NCBI GenBank assembly: GCA_964653195.1 | Contig: CAZZCX010000001.1 | Location: 66,583 to 130,582, forward strand | Direction of reading: 5' to 3' | Source: CAYMDS01 sp964653195 | GTDB taxonomy: Bacteria > Patescibacteriota > Microgenomatia > Levybacterales > UBA12049 | DNA length: 64,000 nucleotides | Shown here: positions 8,422-16,652 of the stretch, piece by piece | Position numbering within the stretch: the first letter of the stretch is position 1 | Layout: the number at the start of each line of letters is the position of its first letter | The notes under the pieces: generated by a model | Seen by the model: only the letters and a program-made list of their open reading frames with translations | Database searches by the model: none | Told to the model about the DNA's origin: nothing | Program-made: the position numbers and the translations under genes

Positions 8422-8535
8422 ATGAAAGTTCAAGCAAGTATAAAACCAAGATGTAAGAATTGTAAGAATGTTCGCAGAAAAGGCGTTGTGTTTATAGTGT
8501 GTACTACAGCAAAGCATAAACAAAGACAAGGCTAG
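8422..8535 (+). CDS. rpmJ: 50S ribosomal protein L36
   Basis: A 37-residue protein, MKVQASIKPRCKNCKNVRRK and onward, ending TTAKHKQRQG. The zinc ligands C11, C14, C27 and H32 are all present, so this is the zinc-binding L36. It lies between infA and rpsM, its standard place. It is easily missed because it is so short. Confidence 0.95.
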   Translation: MKVQASIKPRCKNCKNVRRKGVVFIVCTTAKHKQRQG

Positions 8536-8555
8536 TTTATATTTAATATTGAAAT

Positions 8556-8972
8556 ATGAGATTACTTGGAGTTATTATTCCTGATGATAAAAGAATTGAC
8601 ATAGCGCTTAGCTACCTTTATGGAGTCGGAAGAAAGAATGCTGTAAAGATTCTTAATAAAGCGGATGTTGATATATCAAAAAGGGCTAAGACTTTATCTG
8701 AAGAGGAACTTAAAAGAATAACAAACGCAGTTGAGGGGATTAAGATTGAAGGAGATTTACGTGCAGAAGTGAATGGAAACATAAGGCAGCTTAAAGAGAT
8801 GGGTGCTTATAGAGGTATAAGACATAGTCGAAGTTTACCGGCACGAGGTCAGCGAACAAGATCGAATGCAAGGACTAAAAGGGGTAAGAGGGTAACAATT
8901 GGTGCTATAAAGAAAGAATTAGTGGCTAAGATTGAAGCATCTCAAAAAACAAAAGAAGCAGCGAAAAAATAA
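8556..8972 (+). CDS. rpsM: 30S ribosomal protein S13
   Basis: S13 lies in the 30S head and contacts the P-site tRNA and L5. The 138-residue product starts MRLLGVIIPDDKRIDIALSY (family: ...ARIAGVDIP...KRI..AL.YIYGIG) and contains GAYRGIRHSRSLPARGQRT plus a basic tail that reaches tRNA. The tail is somewhat longer than usual and ends in a Lys/Ala-rich stretch. Confidence 0.96.
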   Translation: MRLLGVIIPDDKRIDIALSYLYGVGRKNAVKILNKADVDISKRAKTLSEEELKRITNAVEGIKIEGDLRAEVNGNIRQLKEMGAYRGIRHSRSLPARGQRTRSNARTKRGKRVTIGAIKKELVAKIEASQKTKEAAKK

Positions 8973-9019
8973 TTTGAATCGTAATCAGATAGAACAATAG
9001 ACAAAAATTATAAATAAAT

Positions 9020-9421
9020 ATGGTTAAAAAACTAACTAGCAATAAACCAGCCAAAAAGCGATCAAGCGTCGTAGTAGGCAGTCATGGTAAAGTTTTCATC
9101 ACGGCTACATTCAATAATACCCTCGTTACCATTACGAATGAAAGTGGCGACACTCTTTCATGGAGTTCTTCTGGATCTAGAGGATTTAAAGGGACAAGAA
9201 AATCTACACCTTATGCAGCGTCACTTGCTGTAGAAGATGCTTCAAAAAAAGCTCTATCCAAAGGCTTAAAAAACGTTGAGGTGTTCATAAAGGGTCCAGG
9301 GTCAGGACGAGATTCAGCACTGCGGGGAGTAAAAGCAGGTGGTTTAAGTATATTATCTATAACAGATGTGACACCTATTCCGCATAATGGACCGAGGGCA
9401 CAGAAGCGGAGGAGAATTTAA
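9020..9421 (+). CDS. rpsK: 30S ribosomal protein S11
   Basis: S11 is a platform protein near the E site. The 133 residues contain FITATFNNTLVTITNESGD, FKGTRKSTPYAASLA and the C-terminal DVTPIPHNGPRAQKRRRI (family: TPIPHNGCRPPKRRRV). Length is normal. rpsD follows 5 nt downstream. Confidence 0.97.
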   Translation: MVKKLTSNKPAKKRSSVVVGSHGKVFITATFNNTLVTITNESGDTLSWSSSGSRGFKGTRKSTPYAASLAVEDASKKALSKGLKNVEVFIKGPGSGRDSALRGVKAGGLSILSITDVTPIPHNGPRAQKRRRI

Positions 9422-9426
9422 TTTTT

Positions 9427-10029
9427 ATGGCACGTTATACGGGACCAAAACATAAATTAGCAAGAAGAGAAGGAGTTAATGTTTTAGATAAAACATCAGC
9501 AAGTCTTCTTAGGCGTATTACTATACCACCAGGTGTGCATGGTAAAAAGCGCAAGAGAAGATTATCTGAATTTGGGCTACAGCTTAGAGAAAAACAAAAA
9601 GCTAAAGTAATATATGGAATGCTTGAGAAGCAGTTCAAGCGTCTTGTTGAGACTGTAGCACGCCAGAAAGGTGATACAGAAGAATTACTTCTTTCACTAC
9701 TTGAGACACGTTTAGATAATATAGTTTATCGTTTAGGTTTTGCAAAATCCCGTTTTATGGCAAGGCAAATGGTTACTCATGGTCACGTGTTAATTAATGA
9801 TAAGAAGTTGTCTATTCCTTCTTATCAAGTGAAAAAAGATGAAATCATATCACTTTCTCAAATTATTCAAAAGAATCCGGACATTATTAAACTCATGGCT
9901 GAAAACCAACCAATAGCGCCATTTCTTGCTAAAGAAGGAAACCAAGGAAAGCTTATAAGAGTTCCTCAGAAAAGCGATTTAGAATTTCCATTTAATACCA
10001 GACAGATCATTGAATATTATTCACGTTAA
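9427..10029 (+). CDS. rpsD: 30S ribosomal protein S4
   Basis: S4 nucleates 30S assembly and in other bacteria represses the alpha operon. The 200-residue product starts MARYTGPKHKLARREG and carries the S4 domain with RLDNIVYRLGFAKSRFMARQMVTHGHVLIN. Length is normal. The rpoA promoter lies in the 18 nt between the two genes. Confidence 0.97.
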   Translation: MARYTGPKHKLARREGVNVLDKTSASLLRRITIPPGVHGKKRKRRLSEFGLQLREKQKAKVIYGMLEKQFKRLVETVARQKGDTEELLLSLLETRLDNIVYRLGFAKSRFMARQMVTHGHVLINDKKLSIPSYQVKKDEIISLSQIIQKNPDIIKLMAENQPIAPFLAKEGNQGKLIRVPQKSDLEFPFNTRQIIEYYSR

Positions 10030-10038
10030 TGATATACT
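10030..10038 (+). promoter_or_regulatory. Extended -10 promoter just before rpoA
   Basis: TGATATACT (TATACT 10033-10038) lies 9 nt before the rpoA ATG at 10048, in the short rpsD-rpoA gap. Transcription from it would start about 3 nt before the start codon, giving an almost leaderless mRNA. No strong -35 is seen. Confidence 0.5.
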
Positions 10039-10047
10039 ACTAACTCT

Positions 10048-10980
10048 ATGGTTGAACTTAACTTTAATGTAAAAGAGCTCACTTTAACTGATGAATACGG
10101 TGAATTCGTAATTGAACCTTTGGAGCCGGGATACGGCTACACTATTGGTAATGCTTTAAGACGGGTTTTGTATGCTTCAATTCCTGGAGCTGCTGTAACC
10201 TCAGTTAGAATCACAGGTGTTAAGCACAGATTCTCTGTATTACCTGGTTTAAAGGAAAACATTATTGATTTTCTTTTAAATTTAAAGCAGCTCAATCTAC
10301 GATTACTTGGAGAAGAAAATTCTGCAACAATTACATTATCTGTAAAAGGTGAAAAGGTAATAAAAGCGTCTGATTTAGAAGTAAGCGAAAGTGTAGAGAT
10401 AGCAAATCCTGATCTATACCTCGGTACACTCTCTGGTGCAAAATCAAAATTGGAAATGCAACTTACTGTTGAGCGTGGATTTGGATTTTCACTTGCCGAT
10501 GAAAGAAAGAGTAATGCATTGGAAGTAATTCCTACAGATGCAGTATATACACCCGTAAAACGCGTTACTTACGCAGTTGAGGCTACTCGTGTTGGTCGGC
10601 AGACAAATCTTGATAAATTAATTTTAAAAATTTGGACAAATGGTACAATTAATCCAAGAACTGTATTGGATGAAGCTGCAAAGATCCTTGCACATTCATT
10701 CTCTTTAATTTATCAACCTACAAAATCCTCAATGAGTGATTCTGAAGTAACTGAAAGTTCAACTTCCTCTATTCCGCCAGAAGCATTGAAGCTAACTATT
10801 GATGAGCTGGATCTTCCTACAAGGATATATAATTCACTTCGCAATGGAGGCATTGAGACAGTTGAAGAGTTACTTAATACTCCTCGCAAAGAGCTTATTA
10901 GTATGCGTAATATGGGAGGGAAATCGATTACTGTTATTGAGGATAAGCTTCAAACAAAAGGTATATCCTTATCTGCCTAA
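10048..10980 (+). CDS. rpoA: DNA-directed RNA polymerase subunit alpha
   Basis: Alpha dimerises to nucleate RNA polymerase assembly. The 310 residues comprise the N-terminal dimerisation/assembly domain (PLEPGYGYTIGNALRRVLY near residue 25, typical [20 protein letters not shown]) and a C-terminal domain with the helix-hairpin region SMRNMGGKSITVIEDKL (family: RNLGKKSL.EI..KL) that binds UP elements and activators. Gene order rpsM-rpsK-rpsD-rpoA-rplQ is canonical. Confidence 0.97.
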   Translation: MVELNFNVKELTLTDEYGEFVIEPLEPGYGYTIGNALRRVLYASIPGAAVTSVRITGVKHRFSVLPGLKENIIDFLLNLKQLNLRLLGEENSATITLSVKGEKVIKASDLEVSESVEIANPDLYLGTLSGAKSKLEMQLTVERGFGFSLADERKSNALEVIPTDAVYTPVKRVTYAVEATRVGRQTNLDKLILKIWTNGTINPRTVLDEAAKILAHSFSLIYQPTKSSMSDSEVTESSTSSIPPEALKLTIDELDLPTRIYNSLRNGGIETVEELLNTPRKELISMRNMGGKSITVIEDKLQTKGISLSA

Positions 10981-10984
10981 CCAG

Positions 10985-11079
10985 AAAGATATTAAGATAT
11001 TGGGATACTGAGATATTAAGAGATATTCTATATCAAAACTTAATATCTTAATTTACTTAATATTTTAATATCTTTTTTT
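10985..11079 (+). terminator. Nested AT-rich hairpin with T tract between rpoA and rplQ
   Basis: The outer arms are 10985-11001 and 11059-11075 (17 bp, one G-U), followed by seven Ts (11073-11079). Inside, AGATATTAAG (11011-11020) pairs with CTTAATATCT (11039-11048), and the same decamer also occurs in the left outer arm (10987-10996). The layout fits an intrinsic terminator or attenuator between rpoA and rplQ, although the stem is nearly all A/T. It could instead be a simple repeat expansion. Confidence 0.45.
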
Positions 11080-11082
11080 AAT

Positions 11083-11616
11083 ATGAAAAAAAACGTTTTT
11101 GGCCGACAATTTAAAAGAGATACAAATGAAAGAAAATCCCTGTTTAAAGGATTAATGACAGCATTGGTTATGCATGATCGGATCCAAACAACAGAAGAAA
11201 AAGCAAAATCAATCAAAGGTGCAGTAGAAAAGTTGGTTACAAAAGCGTTAAGAAAAGGAGAGAATTCCAAAAGAGAACTTCTCCCATTTTTAAGTGAGGA
11301 TGCGGTTAAAAAAATGATACTAGACATTGCCCCTCGATTTACAGACAGAAGCGGAGGCTATACGAGGATAATCAAGCTTGGAAGACGATTTGGTGATAAT
11401 GCATCTCTTGTTATACTTGAATGGGTTGAGCAAAGTAGCAATAAGAATGTAACGAGTAGTAGCACAACTAAGAAAGCTGATATAAAAACGGCAGTTGCCA
11501 AAGGTAGCAATGTCAGTGTAAAATCGAAAAAAACTAAAACAATTAGTTCGAATAAGCCTAAAACAGTAAAACTACCTAAAACAAAAAAAGTAAGAAAGGA
11601 AAGCAAGGAAAAATAA
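11083..11616 (+). CDS. rplQ: 50S ribosomal protein L17 with basic C-terminal extension
   Basis: L17 lies near the exit tunnel. The first ~115 residues are a standard L17 (GRQFKRDTNERKSLFKGLMTAL, RIQTTEEKAKSIKGAVEKL, GGYTRIIKLGRRFGDNASL). A tail of about 60 residues follows, rich in Lys, Ser and Thr and without an evident fold. The total of 177 residues is longer than the common ~120-130. The gene follows the rpoA-rplQ hairpin, and its last base is the first base of the rplM ATG. Confidence 0.95.
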   Translation: MKKNVFGRQFKRDTNERKSLFKGLMTALVMHDRIQTTEEKAKSIKGAVEKLVTKALRKGENSKRELLPFLSEDAVKKMILDIAPRFTDRSGGYTRIIKLGRRFGDNASLVILEWVEQSSNKNVTSSSTTKKADIKTAVAKGSNVSVKSKKTKTISSNKPKTVKLPKTKKVRKESKEK

Positions 11617-12032
11617 TGAAAGCTACGACATCTACTAAAGCAGTGCAAATAGTAAGAAATTGGTATCTGCGAGATGCAGCAGATAAAACGTTAGGACGTT
11701 TTGCAACTGATGTTGCAATATTACTTATGGGTAAAGCGAAACCATATTTCGTCAGAAATCTTGATTGTGGAGATTATGTGATAATAACAAATGCTAGTAA
11801 GGTTAAAGTTACAGGAAAGAAAGAGACCGATAAGGTGTATGCAAGACATTCAGGTTATCCCGGTGGATTTAAGTCAGAAACTCTTAAAGAATTACGGGAA
11901 AGAAAGCCTGAAGATATTATAAGAAAAGCAGTGAAAGGTATGATTCCTCGTAATAGGTTAGGCGCATCCATGATGAAGCGGCTTTTCATATTTGCGGGTG
12001 AAGAACATACGTATAATGATAAATTGAAATAA
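11616..12032 (+). CDS. rplM: 50S ribosomal protein L13
   Basis: L13 is an early 50S assembly protein. The 138-residue product contains WYLRDAADKTLGRFATDVA, GDYVIITNASKVKVTGKK, the YARHSGYPGG motif and the VKGMIPRNRLGASMMKRL signature. The start overlaps the rplQ stop by one base. rpsI follows, the usual L13-S9 pair, here fused onto the alpha operon. Confidence 0.97.
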   Translation: MKATTSTKAVQIVRNWYLRDAADKTLGRFATDVAILLMGKAKPYFVRNLDCGDYVIITNASKVKVTGKKETDKVYARHSGYPGGFKSETLKELRERKPEDIIRKAVKGMIPRNRLGASMMKRLFIFAGEEHTYNDKLK

Positions 12033-12104
12033 ACATTTAGATAAATAGTACTTAGCGTCTGGTAACTGATATACGCATAAAACTAAAAACTAAACATAAA
12101 AAAT

Positions 12105-12575
12105 ATGGCAGATAAAATAATAAATATAAAAAAAGATCAGAAAAAAGATTATATTTTTGCTGTAGGCAGAAGAAAACAAGCAGTTGCAAGAGTAAGGTTG
12201 TATGAATCAGTCAAAGCTGATACTTCATGGGGGAATTTAGACGTAAAAAAAGGAGAAATATTGGTAAATAAAAAAACCATAAGTGAGTATTTTCCAGGTG
12301 ACATTTATAAAAGAGTCTATTCTGAACCTTTAAGCGTTGCAAATGCTTTAAATAAATATGCATTTACAATACAAGTAGCAGGCGGTGGTCCTGCAGGACA
12401 GCTAGATGCAGTAGTTGCAGGAATATCTAATGCGTTAATTAAATTCGATTCTGAAAATTATAGACCATTACTTAAAAAGAAGGGGTTTTTAACCAGAGAT
12501 GCTAGAGTCAGAGAACGAAGAAAAGTCGGTACGGGTGGAAAAGCGAGAAGAAAGAAGCAATCACCTAAGCGTTAA
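12105..12575 (+). CDS. rpsI: 30S ribosomal protein S9
   Basis: S9 reaches the P-site tRNA with its basic C-terminal tail. Landmarks are AVGRRKQAVARVRLYE, YFPGDIYKRVYSEPL, VAGGGPAGQLDAVVAGI and the end RKVGTGGKARRKKQSPKR (family end ...SKR). At 156 residues it is slightly long, with an N-terminal basic lead of ~15 residues. Its TAA stop shares the palindrome TTAA (12572-12575) with the stop of the convergent MBL gene. Confidence 0.97.
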   Translation: MADKIINIKKDQKKDYIFAVGRRKQAVARVRLYESVKADTSWGNLDVKKGEILVNKKTISEYFPGDIYKRVYSEPLSVANALNKYAFTIQVAGGGPAGQLDAVVAGISNALIKFDSENYRPLLKKKGFLTRDARVRERRKVGTGGKARRKKQSPKR

Positions 12576-13198
12576 ACTTCTATAGTTACCCCTGTCTCCA
12601 TTAATTTAAAATCGATATTTGATTGCATGAGATACTCTCTAGCCCGTTGATATAGACTTTTTCTAACTTCCTCTTTCCAATGCCAATCATGGATAGGTAT
12701 TACTACTTTCGGACTTAACTCTTCAGAAAGCTTTATAGCTGATGCAAATGAGCCCCATGGTGCTTGAATAGGAAGAGCTATTATAGGAGCGGTTAATGTG
12801 AAATGATATGAATCACCAGGGTGAGTAAATAGTTCAAAGAGAGTAAACTGAGTGTTTTGCGGGGGTACAGATAACACTACATCCTCATGCGGTACCGATT
12901 CGGTTCGAATGAAGCTAGGAAGTTTCGTATAAGCTGTAATATTTTCAGCTGATAGTAAATCTACGACAGAGCTATTGCTAATAATTTTTACATCTGGGTA
13001 TCGGTCTATAAACTCGCGTAAAAAAGATATAGACATATGATCAGAATGCTCATGGGTTATAAGTATGTATTCTGGGGGCTGAATTTTCTGAAAATCAATC
13101 ACTTTTTCGTTATAAGTATATTCTCCTGGATCTATTAAAATAATTTTATCTTGATGCTCAATAAGTAAACAGGAGTGAAGATATTTAGTAATTTTCAT
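12572..13198 (-). CDS. MBL-fold metal-dependent hydrolase (UlaG-like)
   Basis: A 208-residue metallo-beta-lactamase-fold protein. It has the metal motif HEHSDH (H49, H51, D53, H54) and further candidate ligands THPGDSYHF and IPIHDWHW. The start MKITKYLHSCLLIEHQDKIILIDPG is typical of UlaG-like/YtnP-like small hydrolases, many of which are annotated only as Zn-dependent hydrolases of the beta-lactamase fold. Substrate unknown. Convergent with rpsI, sharing stop bases; 20 nt separate it from the upstream gene on the same strand. Confidence 0.8.
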   Translation of the reverse strand: MKITKYLHSCLLIEHQDKIILIDPGEYTYNEKVIDFQKIQPPEYILITHEHSDHMSISFLREFIDRYPDVKIISNSSVVDLLSAENITAYTKLPSFIRTESVPHEDVVLSVPPQNTQFTLFELFTHPGDSYHFTLTAPIIALPIQAPWGSFASAIKLSEELSPKVVIPIHDWHWKEEVRKSLYQRAREYLMQSNIDFKLMETGVTIEV

Positions 13199-13218
13199 TT
13201 TTTGTTTATAAATTTTTT

Positions 13219-14373
13219 TTAGGTTGTAACTTTTTTATTCTGAGCTTGAATTAAAGCTAAAATATATCTTACGAAAGCCCCAATCATCATGAGGCTTAAA
13301 GCAAATACTGTAGACCAGCCAATAAAAGGTATTAGGAATAATATAAAAAAGCTAATTGAACCTACTATTGCAGCTTTCCAGTTAAGTATATATTCTTTTT
13401 TATCTCGTTTATACCATGCGTTTAGAATTAGCCAACCAAGAAATATTTTTCCTAAATATATACTGGTAATTATTGCTAAGCCATAAAATAGAAATGCTGC
13501 TATTCCAAGCCATACCAGCATTAATAAGAAGATACTAAAGAGAGGCCAAAAGAAAAGAAAAATAAATCCTGTGCCAAAAGATACCAAAGGAGATTTTTTT
13601 ACTTTTATTAAAATTTCATTCGTAAAGATTGGAAGTATTGATAAGAATAAAAGGGAGATAACAATATCTATTACAAGTTTATAGATAGACCCCGTAGTTA
13701 TAATACTTGCTTTTTTTTGTGTATTTTTATCCTCTATAAATTGAAATTCAGTTTTTCCTTGGACCTTCGCTTCATCTGATATTTTTGCTTTTTCTGTTGC
13801 TTTATATTTTAAATCGCCTTTAATATTTGCTTTGCTTCCGAGTGTAAGAGTACCGATTTCACCCTCTAAATTACCTCCGACTTCAGCGTTTAAAGTAGCT
13901 TGTCCACCATTTATATATACTTTCCCCTTTACAGGTCCATTTATTTGTATGTCTCCTCCAAGGATAAGTAAGTCTCCGCTAATCGATGCCGTATCAGTAA
14001 TTCGGATGTTTCCACCTGCAACTAATACATCATTTCTGGTTTCACCGCTTATTACGATATTACCTCCTGCAACCCTAAGTGTGTTTCCTACTTTAGAGCG
14101 GATGAATACATCTCCTCCTGCTGCAATTAAGCTTCCTGAAATATCTCCATTTACCGTAACAGTTCCTGCTGCTGCAGTTAAATCGTTTGTTACAAAAGCA
14201 TCTGAAGTTATTGTGCTCCCAAAGAGATATAAATCTTTTTGGCCAGTTTTGTTTTCTGCTATGTATATATTTTCACCGGCTTCGATAGATGCCCCGTATG
14301 ACTGAGAAGTGAAGAGAGTAGTCAGAATAACAAACACAATTAACTTGAAAATAGTTATTCCTCGAAAATTCAT
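13219..14373 (-). CDS. Membrane protein with bactofilin-like beta-helix
   Basis: I choose the ATG at 14373, because MNFRGITIFKLIVFVILTTL begins an apparent signal peptide ending near SYGAS; a start at 14415 would add 14 polar residues. After the signal come about 180 residues of short alternating repeats (AAGGDVFIRSKVGNTLRVAG, VLVAGGNIRITD, LLILGGDIQINGPVKG), the right-handed beta-helix pattern of polymer-forming (bactofilin) proteins. Four or so transmembrane spans follow. The helix would face outside the membrane, unlike cytosolic bactofilins. Role unknown; an envelope scaffold is plausible. Confidence 0.7.
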   Translation of the reverse strand: MNFRGITIFKLIVFVILTTLFTSQSYGASIEAGENIYIAENKTGQKDLYLFGSTITSDAFVTNDLTAAAGTVTVNGDISGSLIAAGGDVFIRSKVGNTLRVAGGNIVISGETRNDVLVAGGNIRITDTASISGDLLILGGDIQINGPVKGKVYINGGQATLNAEVGGNLEGEIGTLTLGSKANIKGDLKYKATEKAKISDEAKVQGKTEFQFIEDKNTQKKASIITTGSIYKLVIDIVISLLFLSILPIFTNEILIKVKKSPLVSFGTGFIFLFFWPLFSIFLLMLVWLGIAAFLFYGLAIITSIYLGKIFLGWLILNAWYKRDKKEYILNWKAAIVGSISFFILFLIPFIGWSTVFALSLMMIGAFVRYILALIQAQNKKVTT

Positions 14374-14430
14374 ACTTTGTGTCCTTACTGTACTATTATT
14401 GGTTATTTTCGTCAAGCTTTTTACAGATTT

Positions 14431-14907
14431 TTACGTTTCATCGCGAGTAGAGCCAAGATTACTTACAGTCTTAGTAAGATTTTTTGATTGTAGATGTGTA
14501 AGCTCCACATTTTCCCGTGAAATAAGGATTAGTCCTTGTATTATACGTCTTGCCTCAAGTGCATCTTTGTTTTTTAGAAATGTTAGGATTGTAGGAGGTG
14601 CTTTACTGTTTTTATCTATTATTGATAATTTTCCAAATAGGAGACTGGTCTCAGCTTGAACCGTGGCAATGTCTTTAATAAGTACTGAACGTATCTGTTT
14701 CGAAAAGAAAAATATCTGACTAATAAGATTTATTTTACTCTCTGTAATAATTAGTTTATCTGGGAACAATGTAAATGGAAAAACAGTGCTTATCGTTAAA
14801 AGAACATTATCCGTCTCGATAAGTTTTTGAATCTTACTGATTGAAGATTTGTTTATTTTATGTCTAAGTAAATCCTTTTTAGTTACTATTACTGATTCTT
14901 GTTGCAT
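14431..14907 (-). CDS. Conserved hypothetical protein, PH-like
   Basis: A 158-residue protein with no signal peptide or clear catalytic motif. The middle (PFTLFPDKLIITESKINLISQIFFFSKQIRSVLIKDI...) has the alternating strands of a small PH-like barrel and ends in a helix (KDALEARRIIQGL). I recall similar uncharacterised proteins from other CPR genomes, but cannot name a function. It lies between the bactofilin-like and PPC-domain genes on the same strand. Confidence 0.5.
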   Translation of the reverse strand: MQQESVIVTKKDLLRHKINKSSISKIQKLIETDNVLLTISTVFPFTLFPDKLIITESKINLISQIFFFSKQIRSVLIKDIATVQAETSLLFGKLSIIDKNSKAPPTILTFLKNKDALEARRIIQGLILISRENVELTHLQSKNLTKTVSNLGSTRDET

Positions 14908-14953
14908 AACTGTGAAATTAAATCCTATATAAGAAATATTTGAGTAAGAAGTA

Positions 14954-15373
14954 TCATTGTAGGAGATTTAATCCAGTCATATCGTCTTTGGCGCGTAGCA
15001 GTTTTATCTCAAAAGGGATAAGCAGCACTTCACATGTAGCGGAAATAACCAATTCTTTTACATGACCACCGATTACAGATAGATCATTTTTCGAAAAAGT
15101 ACCATGTATATGAATAGTTAATTTCTCATCTAACATAGCTAAATTGCCATTAAGGCTTACGATTTCCAGATTTTCTGAAAGATAATGATCTTCAAATTCA
15201 TGTTTTTCAAAATTGAAAAATGATAGAGTTATTTTTTTTGCAGAGCCAATTGCATTTATACTTCCTGCCATTAGCGAATGTGTAGTGGCATAATCTGTGA
15301 CACATTTAATTAGTTCGTCGTCTTTGTCTAGACGAATTATGTGTATACTACTGTCATTATTTATTACTTTCAT
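14954..15373 (-). CDS. PPC (DUF296) domain protein
   Basis: The 139 residues match the PPC/DUF296 fold: DELIKCVTDYATTHSLMAGSINAIGSAKK, then SLNGNLAMLDEKLTIHIHGTFSKNDLSVIGGHV with the conserved HxH and GGH. Prokaryotic PPC proteins are single-domain trimers, sometimes called predicted DNA-binding because the domain is paired with AT-hooks in plants. No DNA-binding motif is visible here. Function unknown; the conserved histidines suggest metal or ligand binding. Confidence 0.75.
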   Translation of the reverse strand: MKVINNDSSIHIIRLDKDDELIKCVTDYATTHSLMAGSINAIGSAKKITLSFFNFEKHEFEDHYLSENLEIVSLNGNLAMLDEKLTIHIHGTFSKNDLSVIGGHVKELVISATCEVLLIPFEIKLLRAKDDMTGLNLLQ

Positions 15374-15402
15374 GAGTGTTGTGTATTTATTATGTAATTA
15401 TA

Positions 15403-15975
15403 TTAATAATCTATAATTATTTCTTTTACAAAAATATAACCCCATAATAGCGTTATAGGCACAAAGCTTTGAAACTTACTGGAGTCAAATTCTAAGCCTT
15501 GTATAGTAAGTTTGTTCGTCATTTTTTTTGTAATAATATATTTTATAAAATGATCAATAACTTGATTTATTGGTGGATATACCCTCACTCCATCTATTAA
15601 TTCTTTAGCAGCTTTAATTCTTGCTGTGCGCAGCTTAGACTGGTCTGTCGTAATAATAAATGGTTTATGATCGTGTGTAATTGAGCGGTATTTAATATAT
15701 ATTTGTATTCCGTACATTATTGAAAAATAGAAAAGCGCATACAATTGAGATTTATAAATTTTGTTCATTGGGGGAAGAGGAGTAAAATGAATTTGTGCAA
15801 ACGCAGCAGCAATTGGTCTTATATGTATTAGCAATTCTTCAGGCGGTATAAATTTAGAGAAATAACTATCATTTGTAAATTGAGACATAGACATAATTAC
15901 TTCTTGTGTAATTAGGAACGCTATATTTTCTGTCTCAATACTTCTGGGATTTATAAATTCGGGTAAACTTTTCAT
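15403..15975 (-). CDS. Hypothetical protein
   Basis: A 190-residue protein I do not recognise. It looks mostly helical, with a hydrophobic stretch around YALFYFSIMYGIQIYIKY and another at the C-terminus (ITLLWGYIFVKEIIID). No signal peptide or known motif is seen. AGGAGAG about 8 nt before the ATG supports the start. Same strand and close spacing (29 nt) to the PPC gene suggest co-transcription. Confidence 0.5.
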   Translation of the reverse strand: MKSLPEFINPRSIETENIAFLITQEVIMSMSQFTNDSYFSKFIPPEELLIHIRPIAAAFAQIHFTPLPPMNKIYKSQLYALFYFSIMYGIQIYIKYRSITHDHKPFIITTDQSKLRTARIKAAKELIDGVRVYPPINQVIDHFIKYIITKKMTNKLTIQGLEFDSSKFQSFVPITLLWGYIFVKEIIIDY

Positions 15976-16177
15976 AAAATAAGAATTGTTTCATTCTCTC
16001 CTAATTTTAGTATAAATGAGGTTTTAAATAACTTCAATTGATAAATATAAATGCACTTAAATATATCAATAATTAGCGCTTTCCTTATATGTGTTTATAA
16101 TTTTTGGGTATCCTTATTGTTGAGTGAAACAAAAATCTATGTGAGTAGTTAGAGTATATAAAACTTCCTAATAATTT

Positions 16178-16630
16178 TTATTTAATTTCAAGAAGTTCTA
16201 CGTCAAAGGTTAGTGTTGCATTTGGTGGTATATTTGGGGGAGCGCCGTTTTCCCCATAGCCTAGATCTGGGGGAATGACAAGTTTTCTCTTTCCGCCTAC
16301 TTTCATCCCCGGTATTCCTTGATCCCAACCTTTAATAACAGTACCTATGCCTATTGTTGTTATAAATGGTGAGTTTCGTTTATAAGAACTATCAAATTCT
16401 GTGCCATCATCAAGTATTCCCTTGTAATGCATTACTACTGTATCGCCTGTTTTAACGGCCTCCCCTTCTCCTAATTGAGTATCGGTTATCTTAAGCTTTT
16501 TAGTATTATTTATAGAAGGAGTAGGTGTTATACTTGCATCTTTTAATGAGAATTCACCTGGAGAAATCATAATAAGAAATTCAGCAATTATAAAAATTAG
16601 TACAATTATGATAATTATTCTTTTTTTCAT
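16178..16630 (-). CDS. Membrane-anchored FKBP-type peptidyl-prolyl isomerase
   Basis: A 150-residue protein with a hydrophobic N-terminal anchor (residues ~4-22) and an FKBP domain (~45-150). Key residues are GDTVVMHYKGILDDGTEFDSS, VIKGWDQGIPGMKVGGKRKL, PPDLGYGENGAPPNIPPNATL and FDVELLEI, all core FKBP motifs. It should assist folding of exported proteins at the outer face of the membrane. No lipobox Cys is present. Its promoter lies 8 nt upstream, so the mRNA may be almost leaderless. Confidence 0.93.
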   Translation of the reverse strand: MKKRIIIIIVLIFIIAEFLIMISPGEFSLKDASITPTPSINNTKKLKITDTQLGEGEAVKTGDTVVMHYKGILDDGTEFDSSYKRNSPFITTIGIGTVIKGWDQGIPGMKVGGKRKLVIPPDLGYGENGAPPNIPPNATLTFDVELLEIK

Positions 16631-16638
16631 GTTTTAGC

Positions 16639-16647
16639 ATTATAGCA
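16639..16647 (-). promoter_or_regulatory. Extended -10 promoter for FKBP gene
   Basis: On the minus strand TGCTATAAT (16647-16639) ends 8 nt before the FKBP ATG (16630). The predicted start is about 2 nt before the ATG. Confidence 0.5.
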
Positions 16648-16652
16648 CGGAT

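Noticed and set aside
10985..11079. CRISPR-like array from the repeated AGATATTAAG
   Set aside because: Units are 10 bp, irregularly spaced and partly inverted; they form a hairpin, not repeat-spacer units.
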